64,000 nucleotides of DNA. Source: Exiguobacterium sp. FSL W8-0210. Its GTDB lineage: Bacteria > Bacillota > Bacilli > Exiguobacteriales > Exiguobacteriaceae. Below, piece by piece: positions 9,625 through 17,666 of the stretch. Each line of letters starts with the position of its first letter. Within the stretch, counting starts at the first letter, position 1. The stretch spans positions 537,001 through 601,000 of the forward strand of contig NZ_JBBOUK010000001.1 in assembly GCF_038006045.1 (NCBI RefSeq), given 5' to 3'. The translations under genes and the position numbers were made by a program. The notes under the pieces were generated by a model. The model made no database searches. It saw nothing but the letters and a program-made list of their open reading frames with translations, and was not told where the DNA came from.

Positions 9625-9660
9625 AAACAACAGCGGACAAGATGTTCACTGTTGTTTTTG
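9625..9660 (+). terminator. Intrinsic terminator after rocD
   Basis: AACAACAG (9626-9633) pairs with CTGTTGTT (9649-9656), and TTTG and more T follow. Confidence 0.75.
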
Positions 9661-9692
9661 TTTAGGAAAGTGTCGATTTTGATTAAAGAAAA

Positions 9693-9717
9693 GTTTGAAA
9701 ATCAGTGACAAGGGAAC
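9693..9717 (+). promoter_or_regulatory. Candidate sigma-B promoter of csbD
   Basis: GTTTGA (9693-9698), a 13-base spacer and GGGAAC (9712-9717) resemble the sigma-B consensus GTTTAA/GGGTAT. csbD genes are sigma-B-dependent in Bacillus, which supports the reading. The -10 is imperfect. Confidence 0.5.
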
Positions 9718-9760
9718 AGACAACTATCGCAAAAAAAACTTTTAAATGGGGGTAATGATT

Positions 9761-9958
9761 ATGTCAAACAACAGTGGTCTCAATAAAAAAGCAGATGGTC
9801 TCGTCGATAAAGTAGCAGGTAAAGCGAAAGAAGCGCTCGGGAAAGCAACAGGCGATAAATCAACAGAACGTGAAGGTAAAAAAGATCAAGTAAAAGGCGA
9901 GGCGAAGAAAACAGTCGGTAACGTCCAACAAAATTTCGAAGATACAAATCGCCGCTAA
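9761..9958 (+). CDS. csbD: CsbD family general stress protein
   Basis: A 65-residue, highly charged, Lys/Glu-rich small stress protein of the CsbD family. It shows the usual order KADGLVDKVAGKAKEALGKATGD, then KDQVKGEAKK. The function is unknown; the family is induced in the sigma-B general stress response. I chose ATG 9761 over ATG 9746 because GGGGG sits 8 bases before it. A sigma-B-like promoter lies about 45 bases upstream. Confidence 0.9.
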   Translation: MSNNSGLNKKADGLVDKVAGKAKEALGKATGDKSTEREGKKDQVKGEAKKTVGNVQQNFEDTNRR

Positions 9959-9977
9959 GACCGTTGAAATTAAATAG

Positions 9978-10015
9978 AAAAACCGGACTGAGTAATCGCT
10001 CTAGTCCGGTTTTTA
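9978..10015 (+). terminator. Intrinsic terminator after csbD
   Basis: AAAAACCGGACT (9978-9989) pairs perfectly with AGTCCGGTTTTT (10003-10014). Confidence 0.9.
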
Positions 10016-10070
10016 GTGTCTGCTATAATGAAATTTTATATCAACTAAAAAGATGAGAAATAATTTGTAT

Positions 10071-10128
10071 AAAGGTCTAGTCATTTAGTTGTTTATGTGG
10101 AATAATAAACAACGTAAAAGCGTTTACA
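10071..10128 (+). promoter_or_regulatory. Regulatory cluster upstream of nagE
   Basis: Three elements lie in 60 bases. AAAGGTCTAGTCATTT (10071-10086) resembles the GntR-type NagR/YvoA operator. GTTGTTTAT/ATAAACAAC (10088-10096 with 10105-10113) is a perfect 9-bp inverted repeat. GTAAAAGCGTTTAC (10114-10127) is a cre-like site with one mismatch to consensus. A weak -10 TATAAA overlaps the first. The set suggests induction by amino sugar plus catabolite repression. Confidence 0.4.
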
Positions 10129-10170
10129 TTGTTCTGTCATTATCGTTTTATTCAGGAAAGGGTGAAAGGT

Positions 10171-11679
10171 ATGTTGCAGTTTCTACAACGAATTGGTAAA
10201 GCCTTGATGTTACCAATCGCAGTACTACCGGCTGCGGGAATCGTGCTCCGGTTAGGTTCGGCGGATATGCTTGATATTCCGTTGATGGTAGCAGCAGGAG
10301 GGGCTATTTTTGATAACCTGCCATTGATTTTTGCCATTGGTGTCGCGATTGGTCTATCGATCGATGCGAGTGGAGCAGCGGGTCTTGCTGGGGCCATCGG
10401 GTATCTTGTCTTAAAAAATGGCGTCGACTCGATGAACAAGGATTATTCCAGCGCACAGATTCAGGCGAAGTATGATGCGATCGCGGCGATCGTCAATGAT
10501 TCCTCGACTAAGGTCGACGGAGCGACACTTGGTTCGATCGCGAATCAGGCGACACTCGGTTCGACCGTTAATATGGCGGTATTCGGTGGAATCATCGCGG
10601 GTATCGTCGCAGGACTTCTATACAATCGGTTCTATAACATTAAGTTACCGGATTGGTTGGCATTCTTCGGTGGCCGTCGTTTCGTTCCAATCATTACATC
10701 AGCGGTCATGCTCGTACTTGCTTTCGTCTTTGGTTATGTCTGGCCGTTCATCGAGCAAGGCATCAATGGTGCTGGTGAATGGATGGTTGGTCTCGGTGCA
10801 GGAGGCGCTGCTCTGTTTGGATTCTTTAACCGCCTCTTGATTCCTGTCGGCTTACACCACGTCTTAAATAATATTTTCTGGTTCGTCTTCGGTTCATATG
10901 AAAAAGCAGATGGTACGGTCGCGAACGGTGACATCGCGCGCTTCTTCGCTGGAGATCCGACAGCTGGGATTTATCAAGCAGGCTTCTTCCCAATCATGAT
11001 GTTCGCCTTACCGGCTGCAGCTTTTGCGATCGTCATGGCTGCGCGTAAGGAAAATCGAAAAGCAGTTGCTGGAGCGATGATTGGTCTTGGATTGACGTCC
11101 TTCTTGACAGGTATCACGGAACCAATCGAGTTCTCGTTTATGTTCTTATCACCTGTTTTATATGTCATTCATGCGGTTTTAACAGGTCTATCGATGGCCA
11201 TCGTTAACTTACTCGGTATTTTACATGGCTTCTCCTTCTCGGCTGGTTTTATTGATTATGCCTTGAACTTCGGGATTGCCACAAAACCATTACTTCTCAT
11301 CCCGGTTGGTCTCGCGTTCGCGGTCGTCTACTACTTCCTGTTCTACTTCATGATCACAAAATTTGATCTGAAGACACCAGGTCGCGAAGATGAATCGCTC
11401 GTCACAGACACGGGAGTCGTTTTGACAGATTCAGACGATAAATATGAGCAACAAGCAGCTCAAATTTTTGCTGGATTGAAAGGAACAGAAAATGTCACGT
11501 CGATTGACAATTGTGCGACACGTTTACGTCTTCAAGTCAAAGATCCAAACATCATTGACGAAGCAGCGATTAAAGCGGCTGGAGCAAAAGGTGTCATGAA
11601 GATGGGGGCGACTAGCGTGCAAATCATCATCGGCACGGACGTCGAGTTCGTTGCGGATGCGATGAAACGACAGAAGTAA
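10171..11679 (+). CDS. nagE: PTS N-acetylglucosamine-type transporter, EIICB
   Basis: A 502-residue sugar permease of the glucose/N-acetylglucosamine PTS family. The EIIC membrane domain spans about residues 1-400, with ALMLPIAVLPAAG at the start and the GITEPIEFSFMF substrate/active-site loop. The EIIB domain is at the C-terminus, with the phosphorylated Cys in NCATRLRLQV. No EIIA domain is fused, so EIIA must come from another protein. N-acetylglucosamine is favoured over glucose from the N-terminal sequence. ATG 10171 is preferred over an upstream TTG (10129) because AGGAAAGGG precedes it. Confidence 0.88.
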   Translation: MLQFLQRIGKALMLPIAVLPAAGIVLRLGSADMLDIPLMVAAGGAIFDNLPLIFAIGVAIGLSIDASGAAGLAGAIGYLVLKNGVDSMNKDYSSAQIQAKYDAIAAIVNDSSTKVDGATLGSIANQATLGSTVNMAVFGGIIAGIVAGLLYNRFYNIKLPDWLAFFGGRRFVPIITSAVMLVLAFVFGYVWPFIEQGINGAGEWMVGLGAGGAALFGFFNRLLIPVGLHHVLNNIFWFVFGSYEKADGTVANGDIARFFAGDPTAGIYQAGFFPIMMFALPAAAFAIVMAARKENRKAVAGAMIGLGLTSFLTGITEPIEFSFMFLSPVLYVIHAVLTGLSMAIVNLLGILHGFSFSAGFIDYALNFGIATKPLLLIPVGLAFAVVYYFLFYFMITKFDLKTPGREDESLVTDTGVVLTDSDDKYEQQAAQIFAGLKGTENVTSIDNCATRLRLQVKDPNIIDEAAIKAAGAKGVMKMGATSVQIIIGTDVEFVADAMKRQK

Positions 11680-11681
11680 AG

Positions 11682-11717
11682 AAAACGACCTTTCCTGAGC
11701 TCAGGAAAGGTCGTTTT
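11682..11717. terminator. Bidirectional terminator, perfect 36-bp palindrome
   Basis: AAAACGACCTTTCCTGAG and its exact complement form a perfect palindrome with T runs on both sides. It terminates nagE and the convergent DMT transporter gene. The last 17 bases of the transporter coding region, stop codon included, lie inside it. Confidence 0.9.
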
Positions 11718-12603
11718 GCTGTACGTTCGCAACAGGCGCTGTTTTGCTTGAGCGATAGATTGGATAAAAGATTCCGATCAAGATAATGACGATCCCAATC
11801 CATTGAGAACTCATCAGATGTTCATCCAAAATTAAAACGGAACAGATGACAGCTGTCGGTAGTTCAGCCGCTCCAAGCAGAGAGACACTTGCTGGAGAAA
11901 GATGAGGCGCACCCGCAGCAAATAAGAGTGGTGGCAAAATCAACGCGAATAGACCGAGCGGAATCGCGTATAACAGAAGTCCATTTTCGAAGTTCGCAGA
12001 CGACAAGAACGTTGTCGGTGGATACATGATCATGACAAAAGCAAGACCACCTGTCATCATATAGAAGCTTTTCTTGATGACAGGTAGATGATTGGCAACG
12101 CGTCCACTAGCGAGTAGGAAAATCGAGAAACTAACAGCAGCTCCAAGACCGAATAATGTTCCACGCAGGTCGAGTGGGCTCGAGTAAGCCGCACTCGCAA
12201 GAATGGCTCCGCCAATCAGTAGAATCGCGGACAGGAAATGCGCGCGAGTAGGTAAGCGTCTGAATGCGAGAGCATCAATGATGACACCAATCCAAGTGAA
12301 TTGGAATAAGAGAATGATCGCAACGGATGCCGATACGGTCTGAAGACTTTGGTAATAGAGATAACCGGTTGTACCGCTTGAAATACCAATCAGCATGAGA
12401 AGACCAGCTGTTTTGAGATCGAGACGAAGGTTTTTCGTAAATAAGGCAAGTCCGAAAATCATGAGCCAGCCGAAGAAAAATTGACTACCTGAAACGGCTG
12501 CTGAGTTGAATCCGGCGGCATAAGCGAGTTTGACGATCGTTGAGAGGACACCATAACTGATAGCGCCGATGAGAACGAATAAAGTGGCTTTTGAGCGATG
12601 CAT
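11701..12603 (-). CDS. EamA/DMT family transporter
   Basis: A 300-residue membrane protein with about ten hydrophobic segments and two EamA repeats, of the drug/metabolite exporter superfamily; the substrate cannot be told. I chose ATG 12603 (MHRSKATLFVLIG) because GGAGGGAAA lies just upstream. The frame continues to 12693, but that extension is Cys/Arg-rich, not family-like, and crosses the hairpin at 12644-12696. The stop codon lies inside the shared palindromic terminator. Confidence 0.85.
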   Translation of the reverse strand: MHRSKATLFVLIGAISYGVLSTIVKLAYAAGFNSAAVSGSQFFFGWLMIFGLALFTKNLRLDLKTAGLLMLIGISSGTTGYLYYQSLQTVSASVAIILLFQFTWIGVIIDALAFRRLPTRAHFLSAILLIGGAILASAAYSSPLDLRGTLFGLGAAVSFSIFLLASGRVANHLPVIKKSFYMMTGGLAFVMIMYPPTTFLSSANFENGLLLYAIPLGLFALILPPLLFAAGAPHLSPASVSLLGAAELPTAVICSVLILDEHLMSSQWIGIVIILIGIFYPIYRSSKTAPVANVQQNDLS

Positions 12604-12633
12604 GAATAATTTCCCTCCATTTTTAGTAAAAAC

Positions 12634-12701
12634 CACACAAAAAAGGTTGCAACGGGGCCTTGTCCAGGTTTTTTGGACAGGGTTTGGTTGCAACCTGTGT
12701 G
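12634..12701 (-). terminator. Two-part hairpin between ykyA and the DMT gene
   Basis: On the minus strand AGGTTGCAAC (12687-12696) pairs with GTTGCAACCT (12644-12653) and six T follow. Inside is a second stem, CCTGTCC with GGACAAGG. Flanking CACACA/TGTGTG could extend the outer stem. It terminates ykyA, or attenuates read-through into the transporter gene 40 bases downstream. Confidence 0.7.
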
Positions 12702-12703
12702 AT

Positions 12704-13345
12704 TTATTGAGTTGATGTGTCGAGCAAACGATACAGCCGGGTTTTCGTTTGATTATACTGAACGGTCAGTGCATTCCACTTCTTTAATGACGCGGTAGCT
12801 TTCCGTGTTAAACGATTTAAATCCGCTGTTGACTCATCAATCTTAACGAAATCCGGTTTTTTCGTCAAGCGTGAAAGCACTTTCTTTTCGGCGTCCATCG
12901 CTTGTCGATACGTTTTCGAGAACGTTTGAAACGTCTGCTGGCGTTCCTTGATGATTGCTACTAAGGCAGTTCCTTCTGTTTTTGCTTTACCATCAAGTTG
13001 GTTGACAGCATCCTGCAATTCTTCAAGATCAAGTGCAGCGTATGTTTCTTTACGTAACGTTTCTTCTTGTTTCAATAAAGCAAGCCGTTCGTCATTTAAG
13101 GCTTCTAATTCCTCTCGTTCATTTTGAGAGCGTTTGATTTCTTCAGCACCTGCATCAAGAACGGCTTGGTACGTATTAACTGAAATTTCGTCCTTACGAG
13201 CACGTTGATCAGCTAGCGTGAATGCTTTCTCTTCATCTTTGACTTGTTGCTCTAGCTGTTCATGAAGAGAGGTTGGTGAATCGTTGGAACAGGCAGCGAG
13301 TCCGAAGCTCGACAGGAACAGTATTGCTACGAATGTTTTTTTCAT
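12704..13345 (-). CDS. ykyA: YkyA family lipoprotein
   Basis: A 213-residue surface lipoprotein. The signal peptide ends at FGLAAC, with the lipidated Cys about residue 19. The rest is almost entirely alpha-helical and coiled-coil-like (Glu, Lys, Gln and Leu rich). The length and layout fit the Bacillus YkyA putative cell-wall-binding lipoprotein family. It follows the polysaccharide deacetylase gene by 15 bases in the same direction, so the two probably form an envelope operon. The molecular role is unknown. Confidence 0.8.
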   Translation of the reverse strand: MKKTFVAILFLSSFGLAACSNDSPTSLHEQLEQQVKDEEKAFTLADQRARKDEISVNTYQAVLDAGAEEIKRSQNEREELEALNDERLALLKQEETLRKETYAALDLEELQDAVNQLDGKAKTEGTALVAIIKERQQTFQTFSKTYRQAMDAEKKVLSRLTKKPDFVKIDESTADLNRLTRKATASLKKWNALTVQYNQTKTRLYRLLDTSTQ

Positions 13346-13360
13346 CTGGATAGTAACTCC

Positions 13361-14206
13361 TTATAAATTCGAGTGTTGCGCGAAGTTGTACGGAATATGG
13401 AAATCTTCATCATAAATCGCGAATTGATAGCCTTTTTTCTGAAGTCCGGCAACAATGGCTGGAAGTGCCTTGATGGCTTGTGGTTGTTCATGTAAGAGTA
13501 TGATTTCAAACGGACGCTCTGCTCGCCGAATAACCGTATTCGCTACTTCTTTTGCACTATCTTTGTAATACCAGTCCATTGAATCGATTGACCAGTCCCA
13601 CACACGGAAGTCTGCTGAATGAATGGCAGATGCCATTTTTTTCGTGATGCCGGGATCAGAGCCATAAGGTGGTCGTGTCAAATGTGGTGTTAGCTTCGTC
13701 AACTCATGGATTTTCTTCTGAACACTTTGCATCTCTGAGACATACTTTCCTTTTTCGTATAATGTATCGTAATCGTGTGTTTCCCCGTGTAATCCGATAT
13801 AGTGTCCAGCTTTAGCAGTAGCTTTGACTTCTTGCGGAAAAGCATCTACTTGTGAGCCGAGATAAAAGAAAGTGGCACGAGTCTGAAGTTGATCCAATGT
13901 TCGAAGTAAGTCCGGTGTTAATGCGGATGGACCATCCTCGAATGTTAAATAAGCGACTTTTTTCGTCACACCATTCCATTTTTCCACGCGTGCTTTTTCC
14001 ATATTGACGACAGGTACTTCAGTAATGGATTTACCTGTCGTAATGGATTGCTGTTCAGGAGTAAATACGTATCGATAAGCGACATATCCCCCAACTCCGA
14101 GAAAAACAAGTGTGAGAAGTAAGAAAAATCGAGGGAAAAACATTCTTTTTTTTGTACGCGGTCGTGGACCGAGTTCGCTAGCGTGGCTTGAGGTAAATGG
14201 ATCCAT
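13361..14206 (-). CDS. Membrane-anchored polysaccharide deacetylase
   Basis: A 281-residue protein with a cytoplasmic N-terminus, one membrane anchor (about residues 22-46) and an extracellular NodB-type deacetylase domain from about residue 85. The metal site is present (second Asp of TFEDGP and HGETH), as are RPPYGSDP, the DWSIDSMDW stretch and ILLHE. The usual catalytic-base Asp of TFDDGP is Glu here, which is unusual but may still work. Expected substrates are N-acetyl groups of peptidoglycan or another wall glycan. It precedes ykyA by 15 bases. Confidence 0.85.
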   Translation of the reverse strand: MDPFTSSHASELGPRPRTKKRMFFPRFFLLLTLVFLGVGGYVAYRYVFTPEQQSITTGKSITEVPVVNMEKARVEKWNGVTKKVAYLTFEDGPSALTPDLLRTLDQLQTRATFFYLGSQVDAFPQEVKATAKAGHYIGLHGETHDYDTLYEKGKYVSEMQSVQKKIHELTKLTPHLTRPPYGSDPGITKKMASAIHSADFRVWDWSIDSMDWYYKDSAKEVANTVIRRAERPFEIILLHEQPQAIKALPAIVAGLQKKGYQFAIYDEDFHIPYNFAQHSNL

Positions 14207-14354
14207 CGTTGTCTGTCGCTCCTTTTGTCAAAAAATATCATATACAGATAATGTAACATTCTGACTGTTTCTTTTGTAACAAACAGATGACAAAAAGATG
14301 ACGGAAAATCGATTTTTCTAAAAAATATCGATTTATTTAGAAAGAGTTTAAAAG

Positions 14355-14388
14355 AAATAAAAAAACAACCACTAAGTAAGTGATTGTT
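14355..14388 (-). terminator. Terminator of the YhfH-like gene
   Basis: On the minus strand AACAATCACT pairs with AGTGGTTGTT and a T run follows. It lies just after the stop at 14399. Confidence 0.8.
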
Positions 14389-14398
14389 TCATGTGTTA

Positions 14399-14545
14399 TT
14401 AGTGTTCTGTTACAGCACACTCATCGCATTCCGTTTGATAGGATTCACATTGTTCATCCATCTCTTTTCCGCAATGGGCACACGTCTTGACGGGAAGCTC
14501 ACGATAGAATGCAGCAGATGCTTCTTGATAAAGGGGTTGTTCCAT
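14399..14545 (-). CDS. YhfH family small zinc-ribbon-like protein, 48 aa
   Basis: A small protein whose C-terminal half carries two Cys pairs (CAHC and CDEC) separated by about 17 residues, as in a zinc ribbon. The FYRELPVKTCAHCGKE segment matches the layout of Bacillus YhfH, a family of unknown function. The start ATG 14545 follows AAGGAGG by 8 bases. The longer frame to 14623 has no such signal. It has its own terminator. Confidence 0.8.
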   Translation of the reverse strand: MEQPLYQEASAAFYRELPVKTCAHCGKEMDEQCESYQTECDECAVTEH

Positions 14546-14730
14546 GTGTTTTTCCTCCTTCAAAGTAAACGCAATGATCTTTTTTCTTGATTTTATTGTA
14601 TTAGTACAGAAGTTTAATGTCAACTATTGTTTTATAACAGTTAATTCATTTGAAGTACTGATAGAGGACAATGAAAAAGAGACATGCTACGATATCTAAG
14701 TAATCTGATAATGATAAGGGGGATTTACAC

Positions 14731-15357
14731 ATGACACAGGCAACACTTGATACAATCCGTGTCTTAACAGAAAGACGTTCCGTTCGTCATTACGACGAAA
14801 CGTTCAAGCTTTCAAAACAGGAAGTAGAAGAACTATTAGAATGGACGACAGCCGCGCCGAGTGCTTGGAATTTGCAACACTGGCATTTCACGGTCTTTCA
14901 TTCGGAAGAAGCGAAGCAGCAGCTTGCACCGATCGCATACAATCAGCCGGCTATCACTTCGGCTTCAGCAGTCATTGCGATCTTAGGTGATGTTCAAGCT
15001 AATCGAAACTACAATTCGGTGTACGGTCCAGCAGTAGAAGCAGGTGGCATGACAGAGGATCTGTTTGATTCGATCAAGGCACAGGTAGAAGGCGCTTATC
15101 AAAGTGAGGCGTATGGTCGCGACGCGGCTATGTCGAATGCGAGCCTTGCTGCGATGCAATTGATGCTTGCGGCAGAAGCGCGTGGATTATCAACACTCGC
15201 AATGGGGGGATTTGATCATCAACGTTTTGCAGAAACGTTCATCACCGAGTCACGGTATGTACCGGTCATGTTAATTGCTGTCGGAAAAGCGGTTGAAGAT
15301 GCGAAAAAACGTCCGGCACTACGTTTACCGATTGATCGAGTATCAACCTTCCTGTAA
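14731..15357 (+). CDS. Nitroreductase family protein (YdgI-like)
   Basis: A 208-residue FMN-dependent NAD(P)H oxidoreductase of the nitroreductase family, most like Bacillus YdgI. The N-terminal RRSVRHYD binds FMN phosphate, PSAWNLQHWHF is the usual second motif, and ASLAAMQLMLAAEARGL with MGGF make the C-terminal FMN contacts. The physiological substrate is unknown; quinones or nitroaromatics are likely. AAGGGGG precedes the ATG. It is monocistronic, with a terminator at 15366. Confidence 0.87.
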   Translation: MTQATLDTIRVLTERRSVRHYDETFKLSKQEVEELLEWTTAAPSAWNLQHWHFTVFHSEEAKQQLAPIAYNQPAITSASAVIAILGDVQANRNYNSVYGPAVEAGGMTEDLFDSIKAQVEGAYQSEAYGRDAAMSNASLAAMQLMLAAEARGLSTLAMGGFDHQRFAETFITESRYVPVMLIAVGKAVEDAKKRPALRLPIDRVSTFL

Positions 15358-15365
15358 GTCATTCA

Positions 15366-15408
15366 AAATGGGGGAAGCGGGGTTGATTTCCCCATTTAAA
15401 TTTTTTTA
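15366..15408 (+). terminator. Terminator after the nitroreductase gene
   Basis: AAATGGGG (15366-15373) pairs with CCCCATTT (15390-15397), followed by AAATTTTTTT. Confidence 0.8.
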
Positions 15409-15426
15409 TTTTTTTCGGAAAAAGAC

Positions 15427-15455
15427 TTGTCAACCTTTTAGTTTCTTGATATATT
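15427..15455 (+). promoter_or_regulatory. Promoter of the first tRNA-Val
   Basis: TTGTCA (15427-15432), a 17-base spacer and TATATT (15450-15455), ending 40 bases before the tRNA. Confidence 0.6.
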
Positions 15456-15494
15456 AATACATGTCCTAGCAAGTACATAACGTACTGCAAACAT

Positions 15495-15567
15495 GATTCT
15501 GTAGCTCAGCTGGGAGAGCGCTACCTTGACAGGGTAGAGGTCGCTGGTTCGAGCCCAGTCAGAATCA
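15495..15567 (+). tRNA. tRNA-Val (anticodon GAC)
   Basis: A 73-nt cloverleaf. The acceptor stem is GATTCTG/CAGAATC, the D arm GCTC/GAGC, the anticodon stem CTACC/GGTAG with loop TTGACAG (anticodon GAC), and the T arm GCTGG/CCAGT with TTCGAGC. The discriminator is A and CCA is not encoded. It is identical to the copy at 25989-26061. Confidence 0.97.
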
Positions 15568-15572
15568 TACCG

Positions 15573-15613
15573 AAAGCCCGCTTCTCCTTTAAAGGAAAAG
15601 CGGGCTTTTTTTT
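15573..15613 (+). terminator. Terminator after tRNA-Val
   Basis: AAGCCCGCTT pairs with AAGCGGGCTT, with an inner TCCTTTAAAGGA, and seven or more T follow. Confidence 0.9.
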
Positions 15614-15614
15614 A

Positions 15615-16169
15615 TTATTTCTTTATCTCATCCTCTGTGACCCATTTATGATTTTTCACCATCTCTCCACTGTCCGTTGGTTCATAGTTCACCATATAAA
15701 CAGTCGTTTCTTTTACTTCGTCAATCGTCGCTTTAGCTCCATCCATACCCTTCATATGATCCGCTTTGACAGTCGTTTCATCACCAACTTGTAGTGGCTT
15801 AGTTGGAACGGGATCGAGTTCTTCCTGAATGACCCATTTATGATTTTTCACCATTTTTCCACCATTGGTCGGTTTGTAACTAATCGCATAGACGACGGTA
15901 TCATAAGCTCCCGCAATCGTTGCTTTAGCTCCGTTCATTCCATCCATATGATTCGTCGTCAACGTGACGTTGCTTCCTTTCGGATAAGTCGGATCACTGG
16001 CTTCCTTTAGACCAGACGGTATCTTTCCATCACTCGAATGCATCATATCTCCATGAGACATGTCGTGTGAGTCGCTATTGCTTCCTTCGTCATTTGAAGC
16101 GGATCCGCATGCACCGAGCCAAAGCGTAGAACTAAGAGCCAGTGCGGTTAACGTCAATGATTTTTTCAT
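15615..16169 (-). CDS. DUF1541 (YdhK/CopL-like) lipoprotein
   Basis: A 184-residue surface lipoprotein. The signal peptide ends at LWLGAC (Cys about residue 21). Then comes a His/Met-rich linker (SHDMSHGDMMH) and two tandem DUF1541 repeats (about residues 50-112 and 118-182), each with a HMxGMxGAKATI core and ending in MVKNHKWV. The family includes Bacillus YdhK and the staphylococcal copper-binding lipoprotein CopL, so extracellular metal binding, probably copper, is inferred. It is divergent from a two-component system. The minus-strand -10 TATAAT lies at 16203-16208. Confidence 0.85.
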   Translation of the reverse strand: MKKSLTLTALALSSTLWLGACGSASNDEGSNSDSHDMSHGDMMHSSDGKIPSGLKEASDPTYPKGSNVTLTTNHMDGMNGAKATIAGAYDTVVYAISYKPTNGGKMVKNHKWVIQEELDPVPTKPLQVGDETTVKADHMKGMDGAKATIDEVKETTVYMVNYEPTDSGEMVKNHKWVTEDEIKK

Positions 16170-16202
16170 AATAAAACCCTCCTGAATTCACTAGTCTTTT
16201 TT

Positions 16203-16259
16203 ATTATACCCAGCGTATGTGCAAATCGTGTGCAGATGAGGTGACAGTTTCGTTTGTCA
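16203..16259. promoter_or_regulatory. Divergent control region with direct repeats
   Basis: A minus-strand TATAAT (complement of 16203-16208) serves the lipoprotein gene. Upstream of it are the direct repeats TGTGCAAAT (16218-16226) and TGTGCAGAT (16229-16237), exactly 11 bases apart, as expected for an OmpR-type regulator dimer. A TGACA-N8-TGTCA palindrome follows at 16242-16259. The adjacent response regulator is the obvious candidate ligand. Confidence 0.4.
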
Positions 16260-16315
16260 GCGTCGATCGTGTTTTTTTCGCTATACTAATAGTGAAGAGA
16301 AAGGGAGGAAATGTC

Positions 16316-17665
16316 ATGCGTCGTATTTCATACTCGGTCGGAGGAATCGTGCTTGCGGCATTTTTAATTTGTGGCAGTGTGTTGTTTGGGACGTTGTATT
16401 ATCAGTTGTCTCAAACACGAACGCAGGAAGTAGTGGACGGTTTACTGAACCGAGGAAATACCCATCGTGATGTCCTTGTCGATTCCTATGACCAAACGAC
16501 GATGCGCCATGTCAGCATGATGGAAGCAGATTCATCGTTTACTGTGGTGATCACTGATGCAGATGGAAAACGACTCGAAGCGTCACGACCTTTGTCGAAT
16601 GAGATGAAAAGTGTGCTAGAGCATACGGATTTCGATTACCGTCAACAAGGAAAAATCGTGACGATGCGTGACTTTTTAATGACGGACAGTCCCATTACCA
16701 TCGACGGGAAACATCGGGGTCATGTCTTCATGTTCGCTTCTAAAGCAATCGTGGATCACGTACTTGATCCGTTGAAACAGCAGTTTTTCCAAGTGGGTCT
16801 GCTCGCACTTTTATTAGCAGGTGCGGCAAGCATTTGGACGACCCGGCTCATCTCTCGTCCGCTGGTTCAAATGGAAAAAGCGACGGCACGTCTATTAGAT
16901 GGGGAAGATGGAGCGTTGCCGATTGATCGACAAGACGAACTGGGACAATTGGCGCGTTCGATTCAGCAATTAAAACAAGATCTCGATTTTTTGAATCGGG
17001 AACGATCCGAATTTTTAGCAAGCGTATCTCATGAACTACGAACACCATTGACATATATAAAGGGATACGCGGACATTCTCGAACGTCAAACGTTGACGCC
17101 GGATGAGCAACAACGCTACATTACGATCATTCGAGAAGAAAGTCAGCAAATGAATGAATGGATTGAGCAATTATTTTGGTTAGCACGCATTGATGCCAAT
17201 GCTTTTATGATGGAACGAAAACCTGTCGATGTCGAAGACTTGATTCATCAAGTGATACGATTGATGCGCCTGGACATCGAACAAGAAAATGTTTCGTTCG
17301 AGATAGAAGGTGAGCGAATAGAAGTGATGGGTGACGCTCAGCAGCTCCGTCAGATGATCGTGAATATCATTGAAAATGCACGGCGACATACGACGTCGGG
17401 AAAAATCACCGTTCGTTATGGTGTCAACGCAGTAGGAGTTTTCATTCAAATCGAAGATACAGGAGAAGGGATCGCTGCAGAATCTTTACCTCATGTAACG
17501 AAACGGCTCTACCGAACGGAAGCATCTCGTTCTCGAAAACATGGAGGAACTGGAATCGGACTCTCCATCGTTGAAGCAATTGCTCAGACACATGGAGCAG
17601 AATTGAACATCAAGAGTCAACTTGGACATGGAACACAAGTGACACTGCAGTGGAAGGAGAAATAA
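16316..17665 (+). CDS. Sensor histidine kinase
   Basis: A 449-residue membrane kinase: TM1 (about 8-30), an extracellular sensor (about 31-155), TM2 (about 158-177), HAMP, HisKA with SVSHELRTPLTYIKG (phospho-His), and HATPase_c with NIIENARRHT, DTGEGI and GGTGIGLSIV. It phosphorylates the response regulator encoded one base downstream. ATG 16316 follows GGGAGG; the open frame upstream to 16217 has no ribosome binding site. The ligand is unknown, but the divergent DUF1541 lipoprotein suggests envelope or metal stress. Confidence 0.92.
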   Translation: MRRISYSVGGIVLAAFLICGSVLFGTLYYQLSQTRTQEVVDGLLNRGNTHRDVLVDSYDQTTMRHVSMMEADSSFTVVITDADGKRLEASRPLSNEMKSVLEHTDFDYRQQGKIVTMRDFLMTDSPITIDGKHRGHVFMFASKAIVDHVLDPLKQQFFQVGLLALLLAGAASIWTTRLISRPLVQMEKATARLLDGEDGALPIDRQDELGQLARSIQQLKQDLDFLNRERSEFLASVSHELRTPLTYIKGYADILERQTLTPDEQQRYITIIREESQQMNEWIEQLFWLARIDANAFMMERKPVDVEDLIHQVIRLMRLDIEQENVSFEIEGERIEVMGDAQQLRQMIVNIIENARRHTTSGKITVRYGVNAVGVFIQIEDTGEGIAAESLPHVTKRLYRTEASRSRKHGGTGIGLSIVEAIAQTHGAELNIKSQLGHGTQVTLQWKEK

Positions 17666-17666
17666 A

